A stretch of DNA of 64,000 nt, taken from NCBI RefSeq assembly GCF_018991925.1, contig NW_024755055.1, positions 174,520 through 238,519 on the forward strand. The letters run 5' to 3'. Positions 42,450 through 53,945 of this stretch are shown here, piece after piece; the first letter of the stretch is position 1, and each line of letters opens with the position of its first letter. A program made the translations under genes and the position numbers. The notes under the pieces are model-generated. The model made no database searches, was not told the DNA's origin, and worked only from the letters and a program-made list of their open reading frames with translations. The stretch is from Homarus americanus (Eukaryota; Arthropoda; Malacostraca; Decapoda; Nephropidae).

Positions 42450-43230
42450 CTACCGTATCCTTATCCCTCATCCCTAATATCACTACCCTATCCTCATCCT
42501 AATATCCATATCCCCATCCCTAATATCACTACCTATCCTCATCCCTAATATCACTACTTATCCCCATCCTAATATCACTACCCTTATCCCTCATCCCTAA
42601 TATACCCTCATCCCTAAATCACTACCCTTATCCCTCATCCCTAATATCACTACCCTCATCCTATATCCTACCCTATCCCCATCCCAATATCACTACCCTC
42701 ATCCCTAATATCCCTACCCTTATCCCCTCATCCTAATATCACTACCCTTATCCCCACCCAATATCCACCACCTCATCCTAATCACCTACCCTATCCCTCA
42801 TCCCTATCACTATATCCCTCATCCCTAATATCACTACCCTCATCCCTAATATCACTACCCTTATCCCTCCAATATCACTACCTATCCTCATCCTAATATC
42901 ACTACCCTATCCCTCATCCACCACTACCCTCATCCCTAATATCACCCCCTTATCCCCTCATCCCTAATATCACTACCTCATCCCTATATCACCCATCCCC
43001 TCATCCCCACATCACTACCCTATCCCTCATCCCATATCCCCTCATCCTAATATCACTCCACCCTCATCCTAATATCACTCCTTATCCCCTCATCCCTAAT
43101 ATCACTACCCCTCACCCATATCACTCCCTTATCCCTCATCCCCACACCTCATCCCTAATATCACTACCCTTATCCCCTCATCCCTAATATCACTACCCTC
43201 ATCCCTAATATCACTACCCTCATCCCCGAA
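42450..43230. repeat. 28-bp ATCCCTAATATCACTACCC minisatellite
   Basis: About thirty copies of CCTAATATCACTACCCTTAT plus CCCTCATC. The middle copies show many small deletions. Confidence 0.92.
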
Positions 43231-43433
43231 TAATAGTTAAAAAGTACTTCAGTTTACCTATTGACACACAGTATTTCTCTGGTTGCAATGGTTAGCTCTG
43301 GCGATTCTTCATTAGTTCCTCTTATAGTACAACATATCTAACATTTTCTTGTAACTTTAATATATTATACATACTACAACATATGTAAGTTCATCAGTCA
43401 GTCAAGCGAACATATATTCACCCATAAATCAAC

Positions 43434-43483
<50 letters not shown>

Positions 43484-44170
43484 AAATTATCAGTGATGGG
43501 CATCCAATCGCTGAAGGTTCAATACAATGTAGAGGAAGATATATTGTAGAAGAATGGGTACAGCCCCCTCTTCCTCGCCTGGCTCACATCCAATACGCCA
43601 ACCGTTTCCTCACCCACTTTATTCTGCTCTCACATATACACACCAAGGTCACACCGTCAACCTCCCCCAACACCTACACAACGTTTGCCAGTTACATAAA
43701 CCCACTCACACCTGTATAAGTTATACCCAAACGTACAATACCATACCATATATGTATACTAAACAACATAGCTACCTAGATCACACACACATTCTCTCAC
43801 ACACGCAAACACACGCACATTCTCTCTCACAAGCGCGCACAAACATTCTCACACACACACACTTCTCACTCGCACAGATAACTTCCACCAGATTAACTTA
43901 CCCCAAAGAACCAAACCACTCACACACCAACCTTCGCTTGACCTAACTACACTTTGTCCACGAACTTAACAAATATTAGGATCCGGGAGTTTGCTTGTGT
44001 GTATCGGCAGGCAGGAGCGACGGGCCATGAGGCCCCCCACTGGGACACGTGGTGGTGGTGGTGGTGGTGGAGCCAACCAAACACAACGATCAATAACCAC
44101 AACCTAAAAACTGTATCGCAAGCGGTTCTTAAGGTGTTAAAACCGGGTTGATAAATGTTCTTCCAACATT
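43231..44170. other. Spacer with (GA)n, CA-rich words and (GGT)n, no gene seen
   Basis: (GA)n at 43436-43481, CA/TCTCTCACAC words at 43785-43870, (GGT)n at 44050-44069. Open frames of 94 and 130 residues (43435-43946) begin in or beside the GA run and are His/Thr/Tyr-rich. No recognisable protein. Confidence 0.55.
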
Positions 44171-44178
44171 ATAAAAAC

Positions 44179-44992
44179 AGGAGGTTCACTGTTGTTCTTC
44201 CTACTTTATAACAGGAGGTTCACATCTTGTTCTTCCTACTTTATAACAGGAGGTTCACATCTTGTTCTTCCTACTTTATAACAGGGTTCACATCTTGTTC
44301 TTCCTACTTTATAACAGGAGGTTCACATCTTGTTCTTCCTACTTTATAACAGGAGGTTCACATCTTGTTCTTCCTACTTTATAACAGGGTTCACATCTTG
44401 TTCTTCCTACTTTATAACAGGAGGTTCACATCTTGTTCTTCCTACTTTATAACAGGAGGTTCACATCTTGTTCTTCCTACTTTATAACAGGGTTCACATC
44501 TTGTTCTTCCTACTTTATAACAGGAGGTTCACATCTTGTTCTTCCTACTTTATAACAGGGTTCACATCTTGTTCTTCCTACTTTATAACAGGAGGTTCAC
44601 ATCTTGTTCTTCCTACTTTATAACAGGAGGTTCACATCTTGTTCTTCCTACTTTATAACAGGGTTCACATCTTGTTCTTCCTACTTTATAACAGGAGGTT
44701 CACATCTTGTTCTTCCTACTTTATAACAGGAGGTTCACATCTTGTTCTTCCTACTTTATAACAGGGTTCACATCTTGTTCTTCCTACTTTATAACAGGAG
44801 GTTCACATCTTGTTCTTCCTACTTTATAACAGGGTTCACATCTTGTTCTTCCTACTTTATAACAGGGTTCACATCTTGTTCTTCCTACTTTATAACAGGG
44901 TTCACATCTTGTTCTTACTTTATAACAGGGTTCACATCTTGTTCTTCCTACTTTATAACAGGGTTCACATCTTGTTCTTCCTACTTTATAAC
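44179..44992. repeat. 33/35-bp minisatellite with higher-order structure
   Basis: The unit is TTCACATCTTGTTCTTCCTA plus CTTTATAACAGGAGG (35 bp, type A) or CTTTATAACAGGG-type (33 bp, type B, lacking AG). About 24 copies are nearly identical apart from this difference. The order of A and B follows an eight-unit block repeated twice (see finding). Confidence 0.95.
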
Positions 44993-45165
44993 CAGATAGA
45001 TATATAGTTACAGAAACACGTACAATCTCTCTCTCACACACTGCTTCATTTATCGTAATTTTTTTCCCACAATGTCTCTCAATTATGTATAACCAATAAC
45101 AAAGTGGAGAGTATTTTCGTTAATTCGTCGGTACGGCTAATAAAAATACCTTTGAAGTCACTGAT

Positions 45166-45968
45166 TACCATTAAGGGGGGAAGTCACTGATTACCATTAA
45201 GGGGGGAAAGTCACTGATTACCATTAAGGGGGGAAAGTCAATGATTACCATTAAGGGGAAAGTCACTGATTACCGTGTTAAGGAAAGTCACTGATTATTA
45301 AGAAAGTCTGATTACCATTAAGAGTCATGATTACCATTAAGGCCACTGATTACCATTAAGGGGAAAGTCACTGATTACCATTAAGGAAAGTCACTGATTA
45401 CCATTAAGGAAAGTCACTGATTACCATTAAGGGGAAAAGTCACTGATTACCATTAAGGAAGTCACTGATTACCATTAAGGGAAAGTCACTGATTACCATT
45501 AAGGGGAAAGTCACTGATTACCATTAAGGAAAATCACTGATTACCATTAAAGGAAAGTCACTGATTACCATTAGGGGAAAGTCTACTGATGATTACCATT
45601 AAGGAAAGTCACTGATTACCATTAAGGGAAAGTCACTGATTACCATTAAGGGGAAAGTCACTGATTACCATTAAGGAAAAGTCACTACAGTTACCATTAT
45701 TAAGGGGTAGAGTCACTGATTACCATTAAGGGGAGTAAAGTCACTGATTACCACCATTCGGGAAAGTCACTGATTACCATTAAGGAAAGTCACTGATTAC
45801 CATTAAGGGGAAAGTCACTGATTACCATTAAGGAAAGTCACTGATTACCATTAAGAAGGTACTGATTACCATTAAGGGGAAAGTCACTGATTACCATTAA
45901 GGAAAGTCACTGATTACCATTAAGGAATATGATTACCATTAAGAGTCTGATTACCATTAAGGGGGAAG
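45166..45968. repeat. 26-bp AAGTCACTGATTACCATTAAGG minisatellite
   Basis: About thirty copies. The first three or four are perfect. Later ones vary in the G-run and lose bases. Confidence 0.93.
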
Positions 45969-46040
45969 GGGGTGGGGAATAATTATGGTCAACGAAGATT
46001 TAGTTTGAGATTTTAAGTAGTGAATCGGTGGTGTTTTGAT

Positions 46041-46395
46041 TGTCAGTTCACAGTGGTGGTCTGATTGTCCGGTTCGTGTTGGTGTTCACCGTCGTCCGGT
46101 TCGTGTTGGTGTTCTGATCGTCGGTTCGTGTTGGTGTTCTGAGCGTCGGTTCGTGTTGGTGTTCTGATCGTCCAGCTCGTGTTGGTGTTCTGATCGTCCG
46201 GTTCGTGTTGGTATTCTGATCGTCCGGTTTGTGTTGGTGTTCTGATCGTCCGGTTCAGTGGTGTTCTGATCGTCCGGTTCAGTGGTGTTCTGATCGTCCG
46301 GTTCAGTGGTGGTCTGATCGTCCGGTTCATTGGTGTTCTGATCGTCCGGTTCACATTGGTGTTCTGATCGTCCGGTTCACATTGGTGTTCTGATC
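46041..46395. repeat. 26-bp GTTCTGATCGTCCGGTTC minisatellite
   Basis: About fourteen units with either GTGTTGGT or AGTGGT linkers. Minus-strand Asn/Arg/Thr open frames are shadows. Confidence 0.92.
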
Positions 46396-46406
46396 TTCCA
46401 GTTCAC

Positions 46407-46500
46407 AAGGGCTAACTCATCGTACTCAAGGTCTAACTCCTCGTACTCAAAAGATAACTCCTCGTACTCAAGGGTTAAGTCATCGTACTCAAGGAGTTAA
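46407..46500. repeat. GAGTACGATGA family, inverted orientation
   Basis: Four copies of TCGTACTCAAGG with GTTAAGTCA or CTAACTCC between them. Confidence 0.88.
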
Positions 46501-46630
46501 GGACAAACACATCTTCACTAAGGTACAGTGTTGGGATGACCACTGACCACCACCATAACTACCACTATCTATGACTCATCACTAACACAATCACCATCAA
46601 AAACAATTACTACATCATTATTCTTCTCAC

Positions 46631-46745
46631 CTGCCCAGCGTACTGCACCGCATCGTACCGTACCCTCCACCAAGGTGTAACTAAGCATGAACCATCCACT
46701 CAGTCTCTTACCTGTAAATACAAAAAAAAAAATACAAAATCAATC
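46631..46745 (-). other. Candidate recursive splice site with 81-nt exon
   Basis: On the minus strand an 11-nt T-run and GTATTTACAG (46724-46712) join directly to GTAAGAGACTG. The strong donor GCAG|GTGAGA lies 81 nt further (46630). The segment 46711-46631 is non-repetitive. Only one frame is open, reading KRLSGWFMLSYTLVEG then TVRCGAVRWA. I do not recognise it. An acceptor fused to a donor, followed by a second donor, is what a recursive-splicing exon looks like. A conventional 81-nt exon is the simpler alternative. It shares the fused ACAG|GTAAGA join with 12308 and 63152. Confidence 0.45.
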
Positions 46746-47396
46746 AATTATCAGTATCAATTAGTTCATATCACCATCCGTGTTATCAATCATCAAAAAA
46801 TATATACTTGATACACATTGACAAACTTGAATATGATCAATGAAGAAAATCTATACACATTCTACCACCTACAGTAGCCTACGTCTCAATGAAAGTGACT
46901 GGTCAATCGAGGTTGGTGAACAGTCTAGCTTTAAAGAGTTGGCAACGCCTCTGACACTAATCCTAGTTGGTTTTTTTTTTTGCTTTTTTTTACAATTTTA
47001 ACTTGCAGAGCTGTCCTGTGCACAGTCAGAAAGGTTACAGGTCAAATGGGCCCCCGGTCTAACTATATCTAGTCTAATTGTTAGAACTAGGCCCCAGTCC
47101 TAATAGGCCCCGAACTTACTGTTACCATTAGGACTGGACCCCCCTTTTCCTTCAACTCATGAGCACTGGGTTGGGTTAGGTTAGGTTAGAGCCCATTACA
47201 TTTGACTAGTGAGCTTTAGAATCACAGCATGCAGCAGTGTGTGTGTGTGTGATGTAGCCGAGTCTGGAGGTCGATGACTGTCGCTATACAAGTCATTTCA
47301 GGGTCGCTAACCTCACCTGGTGATCTTATAACCTTAAAACCTACATATTCTCCACTTGTCATTTAAGATTGTGGTAACCTATCACCCTGAATAATG
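46746..47396. other. Unique sequence with a dispersed-repeat copy, no gene seen
   Basis: 47040-47200 belongs to the CATTAGGACTGG family (GGTCAAATGGGCCCCC, CCCAGTCCTAATAGG, CATTAGGACTGGACC). TTAGGTTAGGTTAG lies at 47172-47188. T-runs at 46972-46990. Confidence 0.5.
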
Positions 47397-47645
47397 CAGT
47401 GTCTACCTACCTACCTACACTGTCAACCTATCTACCTACACCTCGTCTACTTTTACATCACTCTGAATATTGCACTATCTATCTACCTACACTGTCAACC
47501 TATCTACCTACACCTCGTCTACATTTACATCACTCTGAATATTGCACTATCTATCTACCTACACTGTCAACCTATCTGCCTACACCTCGTCTATTTTTAC
47601 ATCACTCTGAATACTGCTGTGTATCTACCTACCTACACCTCTTCC
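47397..47645. repeat. 72-bp minisatellite (three and a half copies)
   Basis: Units carry ACACTGTCAACCTATCTACC and TTTACATCACTCTGAATA. Period 72 measured from 47419 to 47491. It is a multiple of three, so a 118-residue open frame survives. Copies are over 95% alike. Confidence 0.93.
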
Positions 47646-48420
47646 ACTTTAGAGGTGGATCAAAAGATATATAAACCTAAAAAATGTAGGAATTTGGCGG
47701 GAGTGTTGGAAAACATTAATCGTAGAGCAACAGCAAAGACTGAGAAGTAAACAAACCCCACATAACTACCCTCGTTTTCACTCCTCCAATTGCAAAAAAG
47801 AATTCTTGGCCTCACACTGATTCTCAAACGTTCTTTTCGATTCATTGTGTACACTAAATTGTCAGGTTGGTTCATGTTTACGCTGTCACCAGGATTCCAC
47901 GGTACACAATCCATACACACCTTAACACTTCAACATTACCTGTCCATCTTGTTGTCAGTCTCCCTCCCCTCCCTCTATCATCCCACCAGACAAATGTATA
48001 CACAATAAGACAGATGTATAAGTATAACAATTATAAGACGGCCATTGTCGTAAGCAAACACAACCATCAAAAGAAAACGAATTATATTATTTTTACCTCC
48101 CGCGGCTTAGAAATGAAACACAGATACATAGACTCGCTTTAGAAAACGAGTCGTGTTTACAAATATTTCATACATCAACACAGACATCAACACGTTCACT
48201 GTGACTTGTGATAATCTTCTCTCCTCTATACAAACTGCAACACCTTTTCCTCTGATTACGTTTCATTAATCTTCTTTTCTTCAATAAGATTATAAAACTT
48301 CACACACAGATCCCCGCACATCACTGGGATGATTTGGGTCAACTTGGTTTCATCTTTATAATCTTCTGTGAAACATTTCTCTAATTTATTTCTCACAAGA
48401 TCTAGGGGGCGTTTGTATCA
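47646..48420. other. Unique sequence, no gene recognised
   Basis: A minus-strand open frame of 86 residues (47920-47660) has natural-looking composition (NPGDSVNMNQPDNLVYT) but no known domain. It overlaps + frames of 72-91 residues. No splice pattern convinces me. Confidence 0.45.
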
Positions 48421-48746
48421 ATTGGTTAGGTTAGATTGGGGGTTAAGTTAGAGGTTAGGTTAGAGTGGGAGTTAAGTTAGAGGTTAGGTTAGGTTGGGGG
48501 TTACGTTAGAGTGGGAGTTAAGTTAGAGGTTAGGTTAGGTTGGGGGTTAGGTTAGAGTGGGAGTTAAGTTAGAGGTTAGGTTAGGTTGGGGGTTACGTTA
48601 GAGTGGGAGTTAAGTTCGAGGTTAGGTTGGGGGTTAGGTTAGAGTGGGAGTTAAGTTAGAGGTTAGGTTGGGGGTTAGGTTAGAGTGGGAGTTAAGTTAG
48701 AGGTTAGGTTAGGTTGGGGGTTAAGGTATAGATTAGGTTAGGTTTA
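48421..48746. repeat. TTAGG-like 45-bp array
   Basis: Units of AGGTTAGGTTGGGGGTTAGG and TTAGAGTGGGAGTTAAG. TTAGG orientation. Confidence 0.92.
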
Positions 48747-48989
48747 TGACATGATTCACTGAGAGTTCAAGACCATCTGCCACATCTCTTTCCCACTCGA
48801 GCGAGGAAGTCTCTCATGTCGGGTGGTAAACTTGTCAAAACTGTCACCATCAACTGTGTCTTACTGACTTAAAAACCATAATAGTTCTAGCAATTGTCAA
48901 GGTGAACAAGAAGTAAATATATCAATATATGTCACACTGACCAAGCTAATATATGAGTAGAGCGGCATATGGGTCAGCCTATACAGTAT

Positions 48990-49215
48990 GTTACCTGTTT
49001 TTTGCGAAATCAGTTATTTTGCAAAATTCTCGGCATGCATATTGGTAATTTTGCAAAATAACTTACAAACAGGTTAACCAAAGTATAAAAAAACAAAAAA
49101 CAAAAACAGGACCACTTAATTGTGTATCAATATGCACGAGCCATACTAACCTAACCTAACCTAACCTAACCATAAGGTTAGGTTAGGTTAGGTTGCCTAA
49201 GTTATTTCACAAAAA
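48990..49215. mobile_element. Foldback element around a CCTAA/TTAGG hairpin
   Basis: At the centre AACCTAACCTAACCTAACC (49053... see 49153-49171) is followed by ATAA and its exact complement (49176-49194), a 19-nt perfect hairpin. Outside it TTTTGCAAAATAACTTA (49049-49065) pairs with TAAGTTATTTCACAAAA (49198-49214) with two mismatches. Another TTATTTTGCAAAA word lies at 49012. Nested inverted arms suggest a foldback or MITE-like element built on telomere-like repeats. Confidence 0.6.
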
Positions 49216-50744
49216 AAATAATACTAATATATACAGGGTACATTTACTTAAGTATTAACGCTGTGGCTCTTATCGTTCTCGAGTCGAGGTACCGTTAAAC
49301 ATCCACTATAAATATACACTGTCACCAACCTCACATGACATGCGTGGCCGTCCAATCCAAATTACGAGGAGACCTTCCCAACACATACATTAACACTTCA
49401 CGCCTTAAGTCCAATATGCGGTGTATCACCAAACGTTCTTCACCCCGACCTCACGTTTTACACTCACTGCTCACTATTTTAGCGTAATTAAGTTCCTGGC
49501 AAGACGAATTAATCAGCTATCGAAGGACTTCTTGCCATTAAGGGTTCAATGCTGCAGAGGTTTCACCACCACCCCCAAGCACAACAAAGAAGATGCAGGC
49601 TTGACGCACACACTCACTCGTTCAATGTATAATTAAACCAACTGACCCAGCAAGACATGTGTGACGCTCAACATGCTGAAGGCTAACACTGGTATATACC
49701 GTACACACTCAGACCAATACCAGACCATCAAAGCACACGATAGCCATCTAACTATTTACTCTGGCGGCTCAACACCTACAACCAAACACACCACAGTCTA
49801 CATTAACTCGGATTATTACCAAACCTAACCTAACCCAACCTGACACACCACAGTCTACATTAACTCGGATTATCACCTAACCTAACCCATCCTAACACAC
49901 CACAGTCTACATTAACTCGGATTATCACCTAACCTAACCTAACCCAACCTGACACACCACAGTCAACACTCACTCGAATTCTCAATGTTTTTGCTTTGTT
50001 TACCTCGAGCTGGTGTTAGGAGAATGAGATCACCTGAAAATTAGCCCCCCTCCCCCAACACCTGATGATTGAACACTTTAAACACTAAAAGAGAAACGTT
50101 CTTCCATCTGTTGAGAGTGAACTTCACCCCAACGAACTTGTAATAAGGGCCAGACCAAACTGTCTATTACCTGCATCAACACTGTGTACTGATGGGTCAC
50201 CCACGAAAGTCTCGGCTGTGTTTAGCTTCATTTGTCACCATAAACACCTTCTAATGTAATAAAAAAAAAACATTAACAGTCAGAATACGGAGATTCACCT
50301 CACTCCTCCCCAGGATGACGGACGCTCTGCTCCATGGTTTTAAATGGGTCCACTGAGGTTAAGTTACGTTCAAATTCGTGTAATTTGGTGAAATTTAGTG
50401 TTAATAGATTCAGGTTTCTTTATGAATAGTTGTTTAATTTTGTTCAATTTAGTCACGTTAGGTTAAGTTTTGCTGACAATTACGAGAGGATTTACGTGAA
50501 AAGTTACTACAGGTTACGTTCGATTACCAATTGTTATCTCAGTTGAGGAGAGAACTAATGTATTTTTTTAACTTAATTGTTTTCAAAAACACTACTGTAT
50601 ACTACAAGTTTTCTGAACTCGAGTTAACATTTAGAGAGTAGTGTGTGTGTGTGTGTAATGAGGGAGAAGTACTCAGGTGATCTGTGGGAGTATATACTGT
50701 ATATATAAAGTAGCCAGCAAAATTTCACTGCTCAGCGCTGAAGG
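49216..50744. other. Unique AT-rich stretch with small CCTAACC clusters, no gene seen
   Basis: At 49795-49965 CACACCACAGTCTACATTAA with CTCGGATTATCACCTAACC repeats three times (period about 65). A GATCACCTGAAAATTAG word (50030) resembles the ends of the element at 32994. Otherwise nothing recognisable. Confidence 0.5.
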
Positions 50745-50754
50745 TATTCTTTAA

Positions 50755-51126
50755 GGTCCATTACGACAGCACAGCCAAAGTGATAAGTTGCAGCAACTGT
50801 TGCTGCAAGTACCAGAGATTTTGAAAAAAAAAAGTAGCTATAGCGCAGGAGGTGGGCGCCTCGAACTGGTTAACTACGTTACCGATAAGGGCAAATGGAT
50901 TCAGTCTCAATAAACAAGAATTTACAGATGCCATTGCTCTAAGGTACGGTAGGCTAGTAGAAGGTTTGCCCTCCCAATGCGTGTATGGCTCTTCCTATGA
51001 CGTCGATCACGCCATTGTGTGCAAGAAGGAGGGCTTCATGTGCATGAGGAAGTAAGGGATCTCACAGCAAATATGTTGAAGGAAATCTGCCGGGATGTCA
51101 GGGTAGAACCGACCCTCCTTCCAACA
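50755..51126 (+). pseudogene. Frameshifted retroelement protein fragment
   Basis: Three frames join into one broken protein: KLQQLLLQVPEILKKK (to about 50834), then VAIAQEVGASNWLTTLP with RANGFSLNKQEFTDAIALRY (50834-51055), then VRDLTANMLKEICRDVRVEP (51052-51126). I recognise the pattern G-A-S-x-W-L-x-x-L-P, then G-F-x-L-x-K-x-x-F-x-D-A-(L/I)-x-L-R-Y, then C-x-x-G...V-D-H-A-x-x-C, then R-D-L-T-A from proteins encoded by retroelements in cnidarians, fish and other animals, downstream of the reverse transcriptase. One cysteine of the C-x-C pair is replaced by Tyr (QCVYGSSYDVDHAIVC). There is a slip in an A-run at 50825-50834, a shift at 51052, and in-frame stops. The rest of the element is missing. 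Recognition is from memory of the motif; family assignment is open. Confidence 0.65.
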
Positions 51127-51438
51127 TAGGACTCCAAACACATCTGCGGCTCAACTAACTCAACACAGCTAGGGCAGCTACTTATGCATTAGGATAGTTA
51201 ATTTTAAGGTAATAAAATGGCGGCGAAGGTGTGCCTATTGGGGGAGGCTGGAGGAGAAAGAAACAAGTAGTAGTAAGCTCCAACCACCTGATATTCCTGT
51301 GTCGAGATTGATCAAAGGAGTTAATCTCTGGCGCCAGTTCAGATAAGGGAACAACTGTGGCAGTAATCTACAGTCTATCAAATTTGGGAGAGCAATTGCA
51401 AGTAAGATGGTTTGGTCACGCATAGAGGGAGGGAGGGA
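51127..51438. other. Spacer, no gene seen
   Basis: Mixed composition, possibly further decayed retroelement sequence immediately after the pseudogene. The right part is the shadow frame of a Ser-rich minus-strand ORF. Confidence 0.45.
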
Positions 51439-51442
51439 GGGA

Positions 51443-51494
<52 letters not shown>

Positions 51495-51660
51495 AAATAA
51501 AGGGAAGAAAGAAGGAAGACGTACAGAATGGATGGTCTGGCAGCTCTAAGAATAAAGATCGATCGGAAGGAAGAGGAGGAGGATGTGTTGTGACCCTTGA
51601 AGAAGAAGAAGAAGAAGAAGAAGAAGAAGAAGAAGAAGAAGAAGAAGGGAAGGGAAGAAG
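51439..51660. repeat. (GT)n, (GA)n and (GAA)n microsatellites
   Basis: (GT)n at 51441-51463 runs into (GA)n at 51463-51491. (GAA)n at 51599-51648. Confidence 0.95.
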
Positions 51661-51786
51661 AGAACAACAATAAACCATTTTCCTAAACTTTAAATGATGA
51701 CGAGAGTTTATAAATGATGACCCGATACCAGACGAGGCACGAACCTAACTGAAGGATAATGATGATAATGACGACATCATCTCCGG

Positions 51787-51836
51787 GGTTAACTCATCGT
51801 ACTCAAGGGGTTAATTCATCATATTCAAGAGGTTAA
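51787..51836. repeat. GAGTACGATGA family, inverted orientation, two units
   Basis: AACTCATCGTACTCAAGGGG and AATTCATCATATTCAAGAGG. Confidence 0.85.
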
Positions 51837-51899
51837 AATTTTACGCGGAGGAAACTCTGTCCGGTGCTCGAGGTGTTACTGGATGGGTCTAGCCAGAGA

Positions 51900-52440
51900 A
51901 GACCCCCCCCTCCCCTCCCACACCACACCTCAACCATACCCTACACCACATCCCACAACATCCTACATCCACACCCCCACCATATCCCACAACACACCCT
52001 ACATCCCTACCACCGTCCCACACCCTACACTACACCTCAACCATACCACATCCTTCACCCACACCACACCTCACACCCTCACCATACACCCCAACACACC
52101 CTACACCCCTACCACCGACCCACACCATACACCCCTACCACACCCTACACCCCAACCACATCCCACCACAACCCACCACATCCCAACCACACCCAAACCA
52201 CATCCCCCACACCCCTACACCCCCACCACACACCTTACACCCCAACCACATCCACCACAACCCACCACATCCCACCCACCCCACCACACCACCACACCAC
52301 ACCCACCACATCCAACCACATCCCCCACACCCTACACCACAACTCCACATCCCCCCACACCCTACACCACAACCCACCACATCCCAACCACATCCCCCCA
52401 CACCTTACACCCCCACCACACCCCACACCCTCACCAGACT
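51900..52440. repeat. CCACACCCTACACC / CCACATCCCAACC low-complexity array
   Basis: Irregular C/A-rich repeats with several 40-60 bp duplications. The 242- and 204-residue Pro/His/Thr open frames are artefacts. Confidence 0.9.
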
Positions 52441-52549
52441 ACTTCAACACTACTCCATTGTCTATACCTTATCTTATCTCTCGTATCTCCTCCATGATGC
52501 TCTTTTATCTACCTATCCATAAACCATCTCACCGCACCTCCCTCCCTAT

Positions 52550-52760
52550 ATACCTAACCACCACCACCTTTCTCTACCTAACTACCAACTAACCAACCAA
52601 CCAGCCAGCCTACCTAACTACCAACTAACCAACCTCCCTACCTACTACCCAACCAGCCTTCCTACCTACCTATTAACCAACCAACTAGCTTCCCTACCTA
52701 CTAACCAACCAGCCAGCACCCCTTCCACCCTACTGCCAACTCCCTTACACACCACCACCT
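52550..52760. repeat. CTACCTAACTACCAACTAACC low-complexity tract
   Basis: CCAACC, CTACCTA and CCAGCC words repeat irregularly. Confidence 0.8.
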
Positions 52761-53165
52761 CTCACCACACCACCCTAGAACCGTGAACATTTTTGTTGTT
52801 TTCTGGTGTCCTAACTCTCTTCAGGTTAAATTTCGGAAAAGAATAAATAAAAAATATCGGCTCCTTCCTTTCCTCTTCTTTGTTTTCTCTTATTTTCTCT
52901 TTATCTTCCCTACTTTCTCCTCCTCAACTATTTTTCTTCATACTAATTCCCCATTTCTCTCCCTTCCTCTTCAATCCCTATTTTACGGTTCCGGTATATA
53001 ATTCTGTTTATTTTCCTGTTCCTCCAGACATCAGGTTATCAGACACTATAAGATAACAGAAGGTGGAAAGGTTATGTTATGTTGTTAACTTCGGTTATGT
53101 TAGGTTCGGTTCAGTAAAGTTTCGGTTAAATTCGGTTCGGTTAAGTTAGATTAGCCTTACGGTGG
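52761..53165. other. T-rich spacer and degenerate TTAGG words, no gene seen
   Basis: A T/C-rich stretch at 52855-52980 (TTCCTCTTCTTTG-type) and GGTTAGGTTCGGTTCAG words at 53085-53155. Confidence 0.55.
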
Positions 53166-53215
53166 CTAATCACAAGATGAAATAAACTGTAGAGGTGTTA
53201 ATTCTTAGGTGATCC
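53166..53215. mobile_element. Solo terminal repeat of the GGATCACCT element
   Basis: CTAATCACAAGATGAAATAA through TTCTTAGGTGATCC matches the right end at 54299-54350 (AATCATAAGATGGAACAAAT to CTTCAGGTGACC) and the right end at 33553-33602. The partner end is not obvious. Confidence 0.5.
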
Positions 53216-53429
53216 TGTGTGCATTTGAACAACTAAGGTCTTTCACTATATATTCCAAACTAAGATAGACTACAACTCCCTGGTTATTTATTTCCCATTA
53301 AAAACATATACAATGGCAAAATTATCTCCCGGCACGCATCACCCAACACCACAGATGACAACAGAGGTTTACATTCCGCTCGGCTGGCCACAACACCACA
53401 TTTGCACAGTGACTGGTCAAATGGTCCCT

Positions 53430-53945
53430 TAAATCCTAATGGTTAAATTGGGTTGGGTTTGGCTGTGGTTAGGTTGGGGTTGGTTGTGGTTAGGTTGAGT
53501 TTGGTTGGGGTTGGTTGGGGTTAGGTTGAATATGGTTAGGTTGGGGTTGGTTGTGGTTAGGCTGCATTGGTTGTAATAGGCTGACAGGTTGGTTGTGGCT
53601 AGGTGGGAGTCAGTTAGGGTTGGGGTTGGTTGTGTTAGGTTGGGGTTGGTTGTGGTTAGTTGGGGTTGGTTGTGTATAGGTTGGGGTTGGTTGTATTAGG
53701 TTGGGGATGGCTGTGGTTAGGTTGGGGTTGCCAGGTTAGGTTGGGGTTAGGTTGGGGTTGGTTGTAATAGGTTGGGGGTTGGTTGTGGTTAGGTTGGGGT
53801 TGGTTGTGGTTAGGTTGGGGATGGTTGTGGTTAGGTTGGGGTTGGTTGTGGTTAGGTTGGGGTTGGTTGTGGTTAGGTTGAGTTTGGTTGTGGTTAATTT
53901 GGGTTTGGTTGTGGTTAGGTTGGGTTTGGTTGTGTTTAGGTCGGA
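53430..53945. repeat. GGTTAGGTTGGGGTTGGTTGTGG array
   Basis: TTAGG-like units of about 18-30 bp. Clean toward the right (53760-53945) and irregular at the left. Confidence 0.92.

Noticed and set aside
49153..49194. Relic of an end-to-end telomere fusion
   Set aside because: A head-to-head fusion would read TTAGG then CCTAA. Here the order is CCTAA then TTAGG, with outer inverted arms that fit a foldback element.
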